From a virus: 64,000 nt of DNA. This document shows, one piece after another, positions 41,833-48,904 of this stretch; positions within the stretch are counted from its first letter, which is position 1; every line of letters begins with the position of its first letter. Under the pieces are notes generated by a model. The model saw only the letters and a list, made by a program, of their open reading frames with translations. It ran no database searches and had not been told where the DNA came from. The DNA is taken from positions 1 through 64,000 of the IMG/VR virus record IMGVR_UViG_3300024308_000188. The stretch is one strand, 5' to 3'. The translations under genes were made by a program, and so were the position numbers.

Positions 41833-42510
41833 TTACTTGAATTCTTTTTTCACTGGACGACCCTGAGAAGGTCGAGATTTTTGATCCAGCTTTAGTTTGA
41901 CAGTTATATAAACTTCGTCTGTGCCGACAGTGCTTGTCATTTGTGGATAGTCAACAACTTCCATACTAAAACTTCTGACATCATGTGTTTTAGTATTTTT
42001 AGCAACAAGCTTATCAATGCGGTCAGCAAAAGCCAGTTTACATTTAGCTGCAACTTCAAGACCTTTATCTTGAACAATATTCTCTTTCTGACGAGTCATT
42101 TGTTGGATTGCTACATTCCAACCGAAGTCTGCGGTCTTAGATTTTTTAGCAGGTGCTCCAACTGATTTGGCTTTAGCCATTCTTTTTAATGTAGCAATTG
42201 CTTTGGTAGCAGCACCAGAGCTAAAGTGGAGACAATAGCCAGTTTTATCCACAGCAGAAGTTATATGTGCTGGATTGACTCCGAGCAAAGTAGCTAACTC
42301 TTCAACTTTATTTTGAGCAACGTGTGATTTACGTGCAAGTCGGATAGCATAAGCTAATCCATCAATGGTCTTAACAAAAGGTTTAGTTACCTTTAGTTCC
42401 CTGATCAATTTATTATCTGACTCAAACAATAAGGAACCTAATTCAGCAAGTTTTGCTTTAAATGCACGAGTTGTCGAAGCAGATTCAGAAATTAATATAT
42501 TAACCTTCAT
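41833..42510 (-). CDS. Tagged hypothetical protein
   Basis: 225 residues from the ATG at 42510, which directly follows the upstream stop and has the SD TAGGGA. It begins MKVNILISESASTTRAF: a full tag with I-S-E-S-A. A helical region ends in LATLLGVNPAHITSAVDKTG, followed by GVGAPAKKSK-like basic linkers and a terminal domain with strands (SMEVVDYPQM, DEVYITVKLKLD). Not identified beyond the tag. Confidence 0.75.
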   Translation of the reverse strand: MKVNILISESASTTRAFKAKLAELGSLLFESDNKLIRELKVTKPFVKTIDGLAYAIRLARKSHVAQNKVEELATLLGVNPAHITSAVDKTGYCLHFSSGAATKAIATLKRMAKAKSVGAPAKKSKTADFGWNVAIQQMTRQKENIVQDKGLEVAAKCKLAFADRIDKLVAKNTKTHDVRSFSMEVVDYPQMTSTVGTDEVYITVKLKLDQKSRPSQGRPVKKEFK

Positions 42511-42518
42511 AGAATTCC

Positions 42519-42851
42519 CTACCAAAGATCGTTGTATGCCCAATACGCAGCTTGCCATTTATCTTTATAAGCTGGCTTACCATTAGACTTTAAGATGCCA
42601 CGAAATCTTTTGCGAAAATTTTCTCTACGTTCAGGATCTTTGTGAGTAGTGAAATCTTCATAGTCAACATGGCCATACTTTATTAGTTTAAAATTATTTC
42701 CTTTACGTGCTAATACCGCACGTTTGTAGCGCTTATCCTTTATTTCAATGGGTTTATCAAAATCAATGAAAGTCATTCCCTTGTATACAAGTTTACCATT
42801 TTCTTTTTGAATACTGTCTACACTTGTACAAAGACTCACAAGAATTTTCAT
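42519..42851 (-). CDS. Tagged DUF5754-like protein
   Basis: 110 residues. It begins MKILVSLCTSVDSIQK (tag). The C-terminal half (NNFKLIKYGHVDYEDFTTHK, then DPERRENFRKRFRGI, KDKWQAAYWAYNDLW) follows a pattern known from small proteins of phages and large DNA viruses grouped as DUF5754: [FY]G-x-x-x-YxD[FY]T-x-H-x-DPERR-x-x-[FY]-x-x-R[HF]...aromatic...LW. The family function is not known to me. Preceded by a terminator, SD AGGTGA. Confidence 0.65.
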   Translation of the reverse strand: MKILVSLCTSVDSIQKENGKLVYKGMTFIDFDKPIEIKDKRYKRAVLARKGNNFKLIKYGHVDYEDFTTHKDPERRENFRKRFRGILKSNGKPAYKDKWQAAYWAYNDLW

Positions 42852-42861
42852 AAGCTCACCT

Positions 42862-42883
42862 AAAGAAAAGGGCCGAAGCCCTT
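42862..42883 (-). terminator. Intrinsic terminator overlapping a small gene's stop codon
   Basis: Minus strand: AAGGGC TTCG GCCCTT then TTCTTTAG, starting within the stop codon of the 52-residue gene. The stem and tetraloop are nearly the same as in the operon-end terminator at 1801-1823. Confidence 0.75.
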
Positions 42884-43040
42884 AATTAAACTTCGATTTA
42901 CGCATAAAGGCAAAGGGGCCAGTTTTTTGTTTAAGGCGTGCATGAATCTCAGGAATTTCATCAACTAATTTTTGTTGACGTTTATTGCGCTGATCTTCAG
43001 GAATTTTCTTAGCAAGATTAGCCACCATGAGTTTTTTCAT
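42882..43040 (-). CDS. Small basic protein (52 residues)
   Basis: A short frame that begins at an ATG two bases after the upstream stop and encodes MKKLMVANLAKKIPEDQRNK and then a basic helical sequence ending FAFMRKSKFN. It is completely contained between two tagged genes and ends in a terminator hairpin, which supports it being a real gene. The start resembles the tag only in the first residues. SD AAGAGTAAGA is modest. No function recognised. Confidence 0.6.
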   Translation of the reverse strand: MKKLMVANLAKKIPEDQRNKRQQKLVDEIPEIHARLKQKTGPFAFMRKSKFN

Positions 43041-43042
43041 TC

Positions 43043-43645
43043 TTACTCTTCCGCTTGAACTTTACTTAGCTTACTTAAAAGCTGTCTACCAAGCTGATTC
43101 TTAAATTTATCCAACTTACCAGGAGTCTTTAAAACATCCAAAGCTTTCTGGTGAGCAAGCTTTAACTCTTTGTAGTTATCTCGTTCACGCTCAAAAGTAG
43201 CTAAAGCTTTCTTTTTGGCGATAGGATTAGTTGCGTTTTCTGCATCTTTCTTTGCTTTCAACGCTCTATTTTTGTGACTTTCCAGTGAAGCAGTTGTTTC
43301 TTCACTATCAGCATCCAAACCAAACTCTTCCATAGCGCCAGAAAATCTTTTGGCGAAACTTTGCTGCAAATCGTCATCCAGTTTAGATACTTCTTTTAAT
43401 AGATTAGGATCTAAACCTTTAGATGCTTCTGCAAATCTAGGATCTAAGCCGGATGCGAATTGGCCAGTCCTTGATTTACGTTCCTTATGTTTTGCCATAC
43501 GCATATGATGTTTAGCGTACTGACTATTTGGATGTTCTTCAATATATTCTTTTTTAGCTTCGTCTGAAAGTTCATCAAACCAATTGGAGCCTCCAATTTT
43601 TTTAGGTTTGTTATTTGAAGAGCTAATAAATACTTTGATTTTCAT
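43043..43645 (-). CDS. Tagged protein with W-x-x-L-S...H-x-x-S-Q-x-A motif
   Basis: 200 residues. It begins MKIKVFISSSNNKPKK (tag with S-S-S). Residues ~21-45 (NWFDELSDEAKKEYIEEH, then PNSQYAKHH) match the N-terminal region of the 47207 protein (DWWKKLSTNQQKKYLEKH, then KTSQLAKYL). The motif, W-[FW]-x-x-LS-x-x-x-x-x-x-Y-x-x-x-H-x-x-SQ-x-AK, is a small helical element seen in phage internal or head proteins. The rest is helical and charged. No enzyme motif. Confidence 0.7.
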   Translation of the reverse strand: MKIKVFISSSNNKPKKIGGSNWFDELSDEAKKEYIEEHPNSQYAKHHMRMAKHKERKSRTGQFASGLDPRFAEASKGLDPNLLKEVSKLDDDLQQSFAKRFSGAMEEFGLDADSEETTASLESHKNRALKAKKDAENATNPIAKKKALATFERERDNYKELKLAHQKALDVLKTPGKLDKFKNQLGRQLLSKLSKVQAEE

Positions 43646-43682
43646 AGGGCCGCCTTAATAGTAGGAATCGAACGCATTAAGT

Positions 43683-44510
43683 TCATACATCAAACTTTTT
43701 CTGTGCAGCAGCTGAAGTAAAGAACCAATTATATCCTTTAAGGACTCTTTTGGTTACAGGATCTTTAGCTGACCACGTAAGAATCTTTGAGCGTTTACCT
43801 GCTAATACAGCAAAAATCGAAGCGGTTTCACCGATCTTTGGTCTGACTGAACGGGCTTCACTTAAAGTTTTTTTCTTTGTTTCTTTACCTTCAATAACAA
43901 CTAAATAACTATAGCCTTGTGCTTTAAGTTCAGCACGTTTCTTAGCGGATTCCGCATCGTGTATAGCATCGTTACGCTTTTTCTGAACTCCAGCTAATTC
44001 TTCACGTTGTTTTTGAAGTTTAGCTATTTGTTCATCTAAGGCTTTTATGCGTTGTTTGTCTTTTGCCTCAGTTTTGTTAAAGAATGCTGTTGTATCTTTA
44101 GAATTTGTAGTAAGTGTTATACTCTGACTTCCAACATCTTCTTTTGTTATTTTGTTTCCGATTAAACTCAAAAGTTTAGCTTTAGTTAATGTTAAAGTTG
44201 ATAAATTGCCGGGATGCTTACGTGTAAGAGAATTGTCACGCTCTGCAACAGCAACTATGGATTTAACTGATCCAGATTTAGTGCTATTCACTTCGGTTAT
44301 ACGATAGTTAGTGGCCGCCTTTGTTATAACAGGAGGCATCTTTTTGTAGCGCTCTATAGTTTCTTTCGGAATAAAGCCAATGCTCGGTCTTGGTGGAGTC
44401 TTTTTAGTTGATACTATTGTATATAAAGTAAAAGTACCGCCAACAACAATTTTCTTTTCTTGGGCAGCAGTTAAATCTGCGCTCTCAGACAACATAACTT
44501 GAATTTTCAT
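43683..44510 (-). CDS. Tagged hypothetical protein with coiled coil
   Basis: 275 residues. It begins MKIQVMLSESADLTAAQ, a complete tag including L-S-E-S-A. Next a beta-rich region (IVVGGTFTLYTIVSTKKTPPRPSIGF), then a coiled coil (about 165-205: RIKALDEQIAKLQKQREELA), and a final beta domain (GYSYLVVIEGKETKKKTL). Basic overall. SD TAGGAA. Not identified; putative internal head protein. Confidence 0.75.
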   Translation of the reverse strand: MKIQVMLSESADLTAAQEKKIVVGGTFTLYTIVSTKKTPPRPSIGFIPKETIERYKKMPPVITKAATNYRITEVNSTKSGSVKSIVAVAERDNSLTRKHPGNLSTLTLTKAKLLSLIGNKITKEDVGSQSITLTTNSKDTTAFFNKTEAKDKQRIKALDEQIAKLQKQREELAGVQKKRNDAIHDAESAKKRAELKAQGYSYLVVIEGKETKKKTLSEARSVRPKIGETASIFAVLAGKRSKILTWSAKDPVTKRVLKGYNWFFTSAAAQKKFDV

Positions 44511-44528
44511 AAGATTTTCCTATTGAAT

Positions 44529-44927
44529 TTATTTAAGAGAAGCACTTTTGGTGCCTTTCTTAGATTTAAGAGTAGCCTTTTCGCCGTTCAACAGTTTTGC
44601 CAAAGCAGCCGCAGATAAAGGTTTAATTTCATCTTTTGAATGTTTACCTTCTGGAGCAATCAACACTCTTTTTAATTTTCCGTTGCCAGCTATTTCAACT
44701 TCTTTGATGACAAGAGTATATTTGTTTAGTTGTGGAGTTACTTTGTTATCAGCCTTACGTGTGTAAGCACCTGTAACAACCATAAGAAGTTTCGTTCCTT
44801 TGGTCATAAGTTTTTTGATTTGTGACGAAGTAAATCTGTCGTCAGCCAACTGTCTGAATTTAGAGTCAGATGCTTTAAGTCTGGCCAAAGAGTACGAACT
44901 TTGCGAAACGAATACTTTGATTTTCAT
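44529..44927 (-). CDS. Small tagged basic protein
   Basis: 132 residues. It begins MKIKVFVSQSSYSLAR (tag with S-Q-S-S). A central beta region (KLLMVVTGAYTRKADNK, KYTLVIKEVEIAGNGKLKRVLIAP) follows and the C-terminus is a lysine-rich tail (GEKATLKSKKGTKSASLK). SD AAGGAA. It lies nine bases after the metallopeptidase gene. Putative internal head protein. Confidence 0.75.
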   Translation of the reverse strand: MKIKVFVSQSSYSLARLKASDSKFRQLADDRFTSSQIKKLMTKGTKLLMVVTGAYTRKADNKVTPQLNKYTLVIKEVEIAGNGKLKRVLIAPEGKHSKDEIKPLSAAALAKLLNGEKATLKSKKGTKSASLK

Positions 44928-44936
44928 ATGTTTTCC

Positions 44937-45857
44937 TTAAATTTTAATTAAGCGATCACCAGTTGGATTTCCGTTAATTAAAAAGTTGTTATCGAAGTAT
45001 TGTTTTGCAAGTTCCCAACCATCTGTGCAGCTTAAACCACGTTCAGATTTACCGTGAACCATATACTCACACAATGTAGCCCAAGCTTCTTCATACCAAG
45101 GATAAGTATATCCTGCATGATTAAATTGATCTGGATGCAAACGTCTTGCAACCAAAGCTTGTTTGTAACGCTCCATCTGAGATTGACGTACAATGCCATC
45201 ATACATTAAAAAGTGAGCAAGCTCGTGCGTGATAACTTGAGCAAGGAATCCTGAAGTTATTGCACCTGAACGTAAGCCTTGAAGTTGATTGAAGTTCAGA
45301 ACAAGCAACTGACGCGCTTTTATAGAGGCATCGGTTTGACGACTGAAGCAAGTAGGTACTACATCAGATTTACACAGAATAAAATGATTTAAGTTGATCT
45401 TCTTCTTAAATCCTGTGTAATCTAAAGCTTGATTTACGGCCTTACGCTCAATGTCAGCTAATGGGTAGCACCATTCATTTCTTCTGCGTTCAAGATTTTC
45501 CTCAAGAAAACCTATTGCTAATGGATGCGCTTTTTTAATTGCAGGAGGTTGAAGAACAACACGGTAGTTGTAATTCAATGTTGCACTTTCGCTAACAATA
45601 TCCTTAGAGTCAATGGCAACAGGTTTAATGTTGTTTAGTGTAATCCAAACAGAATCGAACAAAGCAGGATCGCCATTAAGCATTAAGCTTTTTTCAACAA
45701 GATCTCGCAAAGTACGTTCATCAACTACAGCAACAGCGCCTTTGTCATCACGAATTTTAATACGTGAATCTAAGTACACATGCCAGAAATGATTACGCTC
45801 TATTTTAAACCATTCACCTAATTGGAATGGAGTATCTGAATTGTATCTGAATTCCAT
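44937..45857 (-). CDS. Zinc metallopeptidase (HExxH) next to the prohead protease
   Basis: 306 residues. VITHELAHFLMYDG (His211, Glu212, His215) is a typical zincin motif and PWYEEAWATLCEYMVHG (Glu256/Glu257, ~40 residues later) supplies a gluzincin-type third ligand with an E-x-x-x-[AG] neighbourhood. The preceding beta/helical domain (LNHFILCKSDVVPTCFSRQTD) fits a minimal M-type peptidase core. An internal IVSESATLN sequence (about 87-95) resembles the proposed cleavage site of the phage protease, so activation by processing is possible. The ATG overlaps the prohead protease stop by one base (TAATG). Confidence 0.7.
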   Translation of the reverse strand: MEFRYNSDTPFQLGEWFKIERNHFWHVYLDSRIKIRDDKGAVAVVDERTLRDLVEKSLMLNGDPALFDSVWITLNNIKPVAIDSKDIVSESATLNYNYRVVLQPPAIKKAHPLAIGFLEENLERRRNEWCYPLADIERKAVNQALDYTGFKKKINLNHFILCKSDVVPTCFSRQTDASIKARQLLVLNFNQLQGLRSGAITSGFLAQVITHELAHFLMYDGIVRQSQMERYKQALVARRLHPDQFNHAGYTYPWYEEAWATLCEYMVHGKSERGLSCTDGWELAKQYFDNNFLINGNPTGDRLIKI

Positions 45858-46651
45858 TAGCGCACCATCATAATGTTTTTAGGATCGTGTTGGTTACTTA
45901 CGTAAGCCGGATTTTCAACTTGGCTGCATTCAAAACCAGTTGAATCGTGACACCAACGGTAAACAATTTGCCCATCTTTCAAGTACGGCTTGCGACCTAA
46001 ACGAGTATGTGAACAAGTTAACATAGTGTCTTGGTGGGTAGTGTGGCCGCAATAACTGCAAGTGTAACTTGTGTAATAAAATCCTACGCTATGCGTATTG
46101 CATTCGTTTGTCAGAATGCGATTACAGATTTCAGGATCACGAGTACGATCATATGCCAACAGCAGAATTAATTTTGCGTGATTGTTACGGAAACCACGAA
46201 GCGGTTTTAAATAAGCATCTAAAATAATGCCACGCGCTTTGGTGTGATCCTGATTATCATGTTCGCGGAAAGTTGGTTTACCTTTGTAAGTTTTGTATGC
46301 TTGCATACCCAACTTAGGTTTGAACTGTAACAACTCACTCAAGCTTGCACTATCGCCATTTGTATTTGGCAGATCTGTGATTAATGCCGGAGTAGGAACC
46401 ATTACATAATCACGAATATCAGGACTTGTGTTGTAAACTTTTGCAGCGGCTGGAAGCCAAGCATTAACATCAAGTACAACACCCTCACAGCCACCAACCA
46501 TTTCTGGTTTAGCTGTGATTGCCATATTGTTTTTTGAAAGTTTGTGCAGATCTATACCGCGACCTTCACCTTCACGAACTGAATAACGGCCAATATCAAA
46601 AGAAGAAGATACAAACTTACCTATATCCGTATTTAACTTAACAGGAACCAT
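45857..46651 (-). CDS. Prohead maturation protease with C-terminal zinc ribbon
   Basis: 264 residues from the ATG with the SD AAGGAG, 13 bases after the upstream stop. The sequence PTFREHDNQDHTKARGIILDA (about 126-146, His131) and THSVGF (Ser188) show the His/Ser pair of herpesvirus-assemblin-fold prohead proteases. Next comes a Cys/His ribbon (CSYCGH...MLTCSH, Cys198, Cys201, Cys213, His215) and then VYRWCHDSTGFECSQVENPAYVS, typical of a large group of phage head proteases. It would cut scaffold, capsid arm and internal proteins. It opens the head module and is coupled to the metallopeptidase. Confidence 0.8.
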   Translation of the reverse strand: MVPVKLNTDIGKFVSSSFDIGRYSVREGEGRGIDLHKLSKNNMAITAKPEMVGGCEGVVLDVNAWLPAAAKVYNTSPDIRDYVMVPTPALITDLPNTNGDSASLSELLQFKPKLGMQAYKTYKGKPTFREHDNQDHTKARGIILDAYLKPLRGFRNNHAKLILLLAYDRTRDPEICNRILTNECNTHSVGFYYTSYTCSYCGHTTHQDTMLTCSHTRLGRKPYLKDGQIVYRWCHDSTGFECSQVENPAYVSNQHDPKNIMMVR

Positions 46652-46664
46652 TGTGTACTTCTCC

Positions 46665-47210
46665 TTAATCAATGTTTTCAGCAATTTGCTGCTCTAAGCG
46701 TTTTTGCTGAGCAAGCAACAGTGTGGGATTACGTTTAAATTTCTGACCATCAGTAAATATGTAATCAGAAATAAGATCGATGCCTTTATTTTGTTCGATA
46801 AAGTGTTTGCAAATAACGTCAAGATAAGCAAACATTTCTACAAGACTTGCAAGAGGAAATTCTTTACGTATTTCCAACTCAACACGGTTACGCAAACTAT
46901 TGAATAAGTTGTATAACTCGTGTTTGTTATTGTGGCCGCTTAAGCTTGCTTGATAAGCTTGCTGTAAACTTTCTAAATCGCTGGCAAGCTTTCCTTGAGT
47001 AAATTCACTGTTACCCGCAGGAACAACAGCGACTTTCATTTCTTTAAGTGCTTGCTTACCTAAGAAATCTATTTGCTCAACAGCTCTTTTAACATCAAGT
47101 TGTTGATTTGGCGGAAAGCATTGAAGTGCAGCCATATAAACAGGAGTCTGGTAGCCTTTTACAATAGCACTGACACCTGATGTACTTAAAAACAATTTAG
47201 CTTTTTTCAT
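46665..47210 (-). CDS. Tagged helical protein (head module)
   Basis: 181 residues. It begins MKKAKLFLSTSGVSAIV, a tag with S-T-S-G. The rest is helical (QLDVKRAVEQIDFLGKQALKEM, ELYNLFNSLRNRVELEIRKEF) with a basic end. The ATG overlaps the upstream stop by 4 bases (ATGA), and the SD AAGGAA lies in that gene. Not identified. The location directly before the protease suggests a core or internal head protein. Confidence 0.7.
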   Translation of the reverse strand: MKKAKLFLSTSGVSAIVKGYQTPVYMAALQCFPPNQQLDVKRAVEQIDFLGKQALKEMKVAVVPAGNSEFTQGKLASDLESLQQAYQASLSGHNNKHELYNLFNSLRNRVELEIRKEFPLASLVEMFAYLDVICKHFIEQNKGIDLISDYIFTDGQKFKRNPTLLLAQQKRLEQQIAENID

Positions 47211-48904
47211 AAAAATTCCTTGTCTATGTTCAATTTAGCCCAAGCATAACATTCATCAAATGTTTGTTTGATTGGCTGAACAAGATAAATTTTTCCGCGT
47301 TTGATAAGTGTGTACGGTTGATCATTTTTAATTGGACGACCTGAACGATATACGCTTTCGTCAAATCCATCCTCTAACACACATATCCATTTACGTGAAA
47401 ATTTTCCGCCGGTTGTTTTGTCAACACAACGAATATTTCCTATAATACGATTTCCAAAGCGTAAGTTATAGCGCCAGCGTTGATCAACAGGAAGTTTGGC
47501 GCATTCTTTATCGCAGCGTAGTGTAAGCTTTTTAGGCTTATCGTCAGAAACTTCAACATAAAGCTGTTCGTAATCTTCATCAGAGTCATCAGAACTATTG
47601 GACACAAGTTCTTCTATTTCTTGACGAGGACTTAAAACAGCGTCAAGTTCGTCATCGGATAAATCACTAAGCTTTGGTTGCCAACCTTCGGCCTTCATTT
47701 CTTCTATAGCAATGTATTCAGAGATCTTACGTGCAATCAAATCTAAATCTTGATCTTGTAACCACACAGCAAAATCAGCTGTTAAGAATTCAACAGGATC
47801 ATCTTCAATTTCTGCATCAGAAGATTTACTTTCCAATTCCTCTGGAGCTTTTTCAGAAGCAGGTTCTTCTTCCTCTAAACTTTTATGTGCATTTTCCAGC
47901 ATACGATCAAGTTCTGAATCGTCATCTTCAAAATCTAGATCGTCTTTTTCTTTAACTGGCTCAGTCTTAACTTCTTCCACTTTAGTTTCAGAAGGAACTG
48001 TCTCTTGTTGATTACTTGTATCAGTGCTTTCCTGCGCTTTGGTTTCAGTAGAGTTCTGTTCAACTTCAGCTGGATTTTCTTGCTCTTGTTGTGGAACAGG
48101 AATATCTTTTTTACGTGAACGTGGAATAGTTGATTTATAATCACGGAAACCAAGATAAGCGGCAGTCAATGCTCCAGCTATAACAGCAGCACCTGAAAAA
48201 ACTGCTACTAACGCACCTAAGCCTAATGCAACTTCAGCAAGACCAAAACCTACATCACGAGCAACTTGTTCACCTTTAGAATCATTCTTGGTACTCATTC
48301 CCTTAGATTTTGCTTTAAGGTAAGAACCTAATTCTTTTTTCTTTGCAGGTGATAATTGATCGCTTATGGCACTAGCAACAGATTTTACTTTATTGCTAAA
48401 TTTGGATGTCTGTTCTGCGATTGTAGATCTGACTTGTGGAAATTTATCGTTTGCTCTGCGATCAATTTCGTCACGAGTTACACGTTCTATAGCAACCGCT
48501 AATTCTTCTGGAGATCTTTTCTTACGTTTTAAAATTGGAGCAACAGCTTTACGTAATCTGCTAAAAATACTTTCCTTCTTTTTAGCAGGATCTACAGGAG
48601 TCAGTGGAGGAACCAAATCAACTTCAGGCTCTGGAACTTCAAGTTCCGCTATATCCTGATCAAGTTCTTCAGGTTCAACGTCAACTGCTTTATTCGCACG
48701 TTCCGCCTTCTTTTTAGCCAGACGTTTTTTCTGCGCTTCTTTTTCACGCAGGTATTTGGCAAGTTGACTTGTTTTGTGTTTTTCCAGATACTTCTTTTGC
48801 TGATTGGTGGATAATTTTTTCCACCAATCAGGCTCTTTAGTTATTTTTCTTGCGGATTCAGATACAAACAATGAATCCACTAGATCAAGTTGTACTTTCT
48901 TCAC
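47207..48904 (-). CDS. Tagged head protein with acidic region and hydrophobic (membrane-type) segment
   Basis: 565 residues starting at a GTG with the SD AGGAGA. It begins MKKVQLDLVDSLFVSESARK, a long form of the tag with V-S-E-S-A (Glu16), followed by the W-W-x-x-LS...H-x-x-SQ-x-AK motif shared with the 43043 protein. Residues ~218-252 form a strongly hydrophobic segment (GLAEVALGLGALVAVFSGAA...). Then come Pro/Glu/Thr-rich linkers, acidic stretches and a C-terminal beta domain. A membrane segment in a tagged head protein could serve DNA or protein delivery; this is inference. It overlaps the upstream gene by 20 bases. Confidence 0.7.
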   Translation of the reverse strand: MKKVQLDLVDSLFVSESARKITKEPDWWKKLSTNQQKKYLEKHKTSQLAKYLREKEAQKKRLAKKKAERANKAVDVEPEELDQDIAELEVPEPEVDLVPPLTPVDPAKKKESIFSRLRKAVAPILKRKKRSPEELAVAIERVTRDEIDRRANDKFPQVRSTIAEQTSKFSNKVKSVASAISDQLSPAKKKELGSYLKAKSKGMSTKNDSKGEQVARDVGFGLAEVALGLGALVAVFSGAAVIAGALTAAYLGFRDYKSTIPRSRKKDIPVPQQEQENPAEVEQNSTETKAQESTDTSNQQETVPSETKVEEVKTEPVKEKDDLDFEDDDSELDRMLENAHKSLEEEEPASEKAPEELESKSSDAEIEDDPVEFLTADFAVWLQDQDLDLIARKISEYIAIEEMKAEGWQPKLSDLSDDELDAVLSPRQEIEELVSNSSDDSDEDYEQLYVEVSDDKPKKLTLRCDKECAKLPVDQRWRYNLRFGNRIIGNIRCVDKTTGGKFSRKWICVLEDGFDESVYRSGRPIKNDQPYTLIKRGKIYLVQPIKQTFDECYAWAKLNIDKEFL

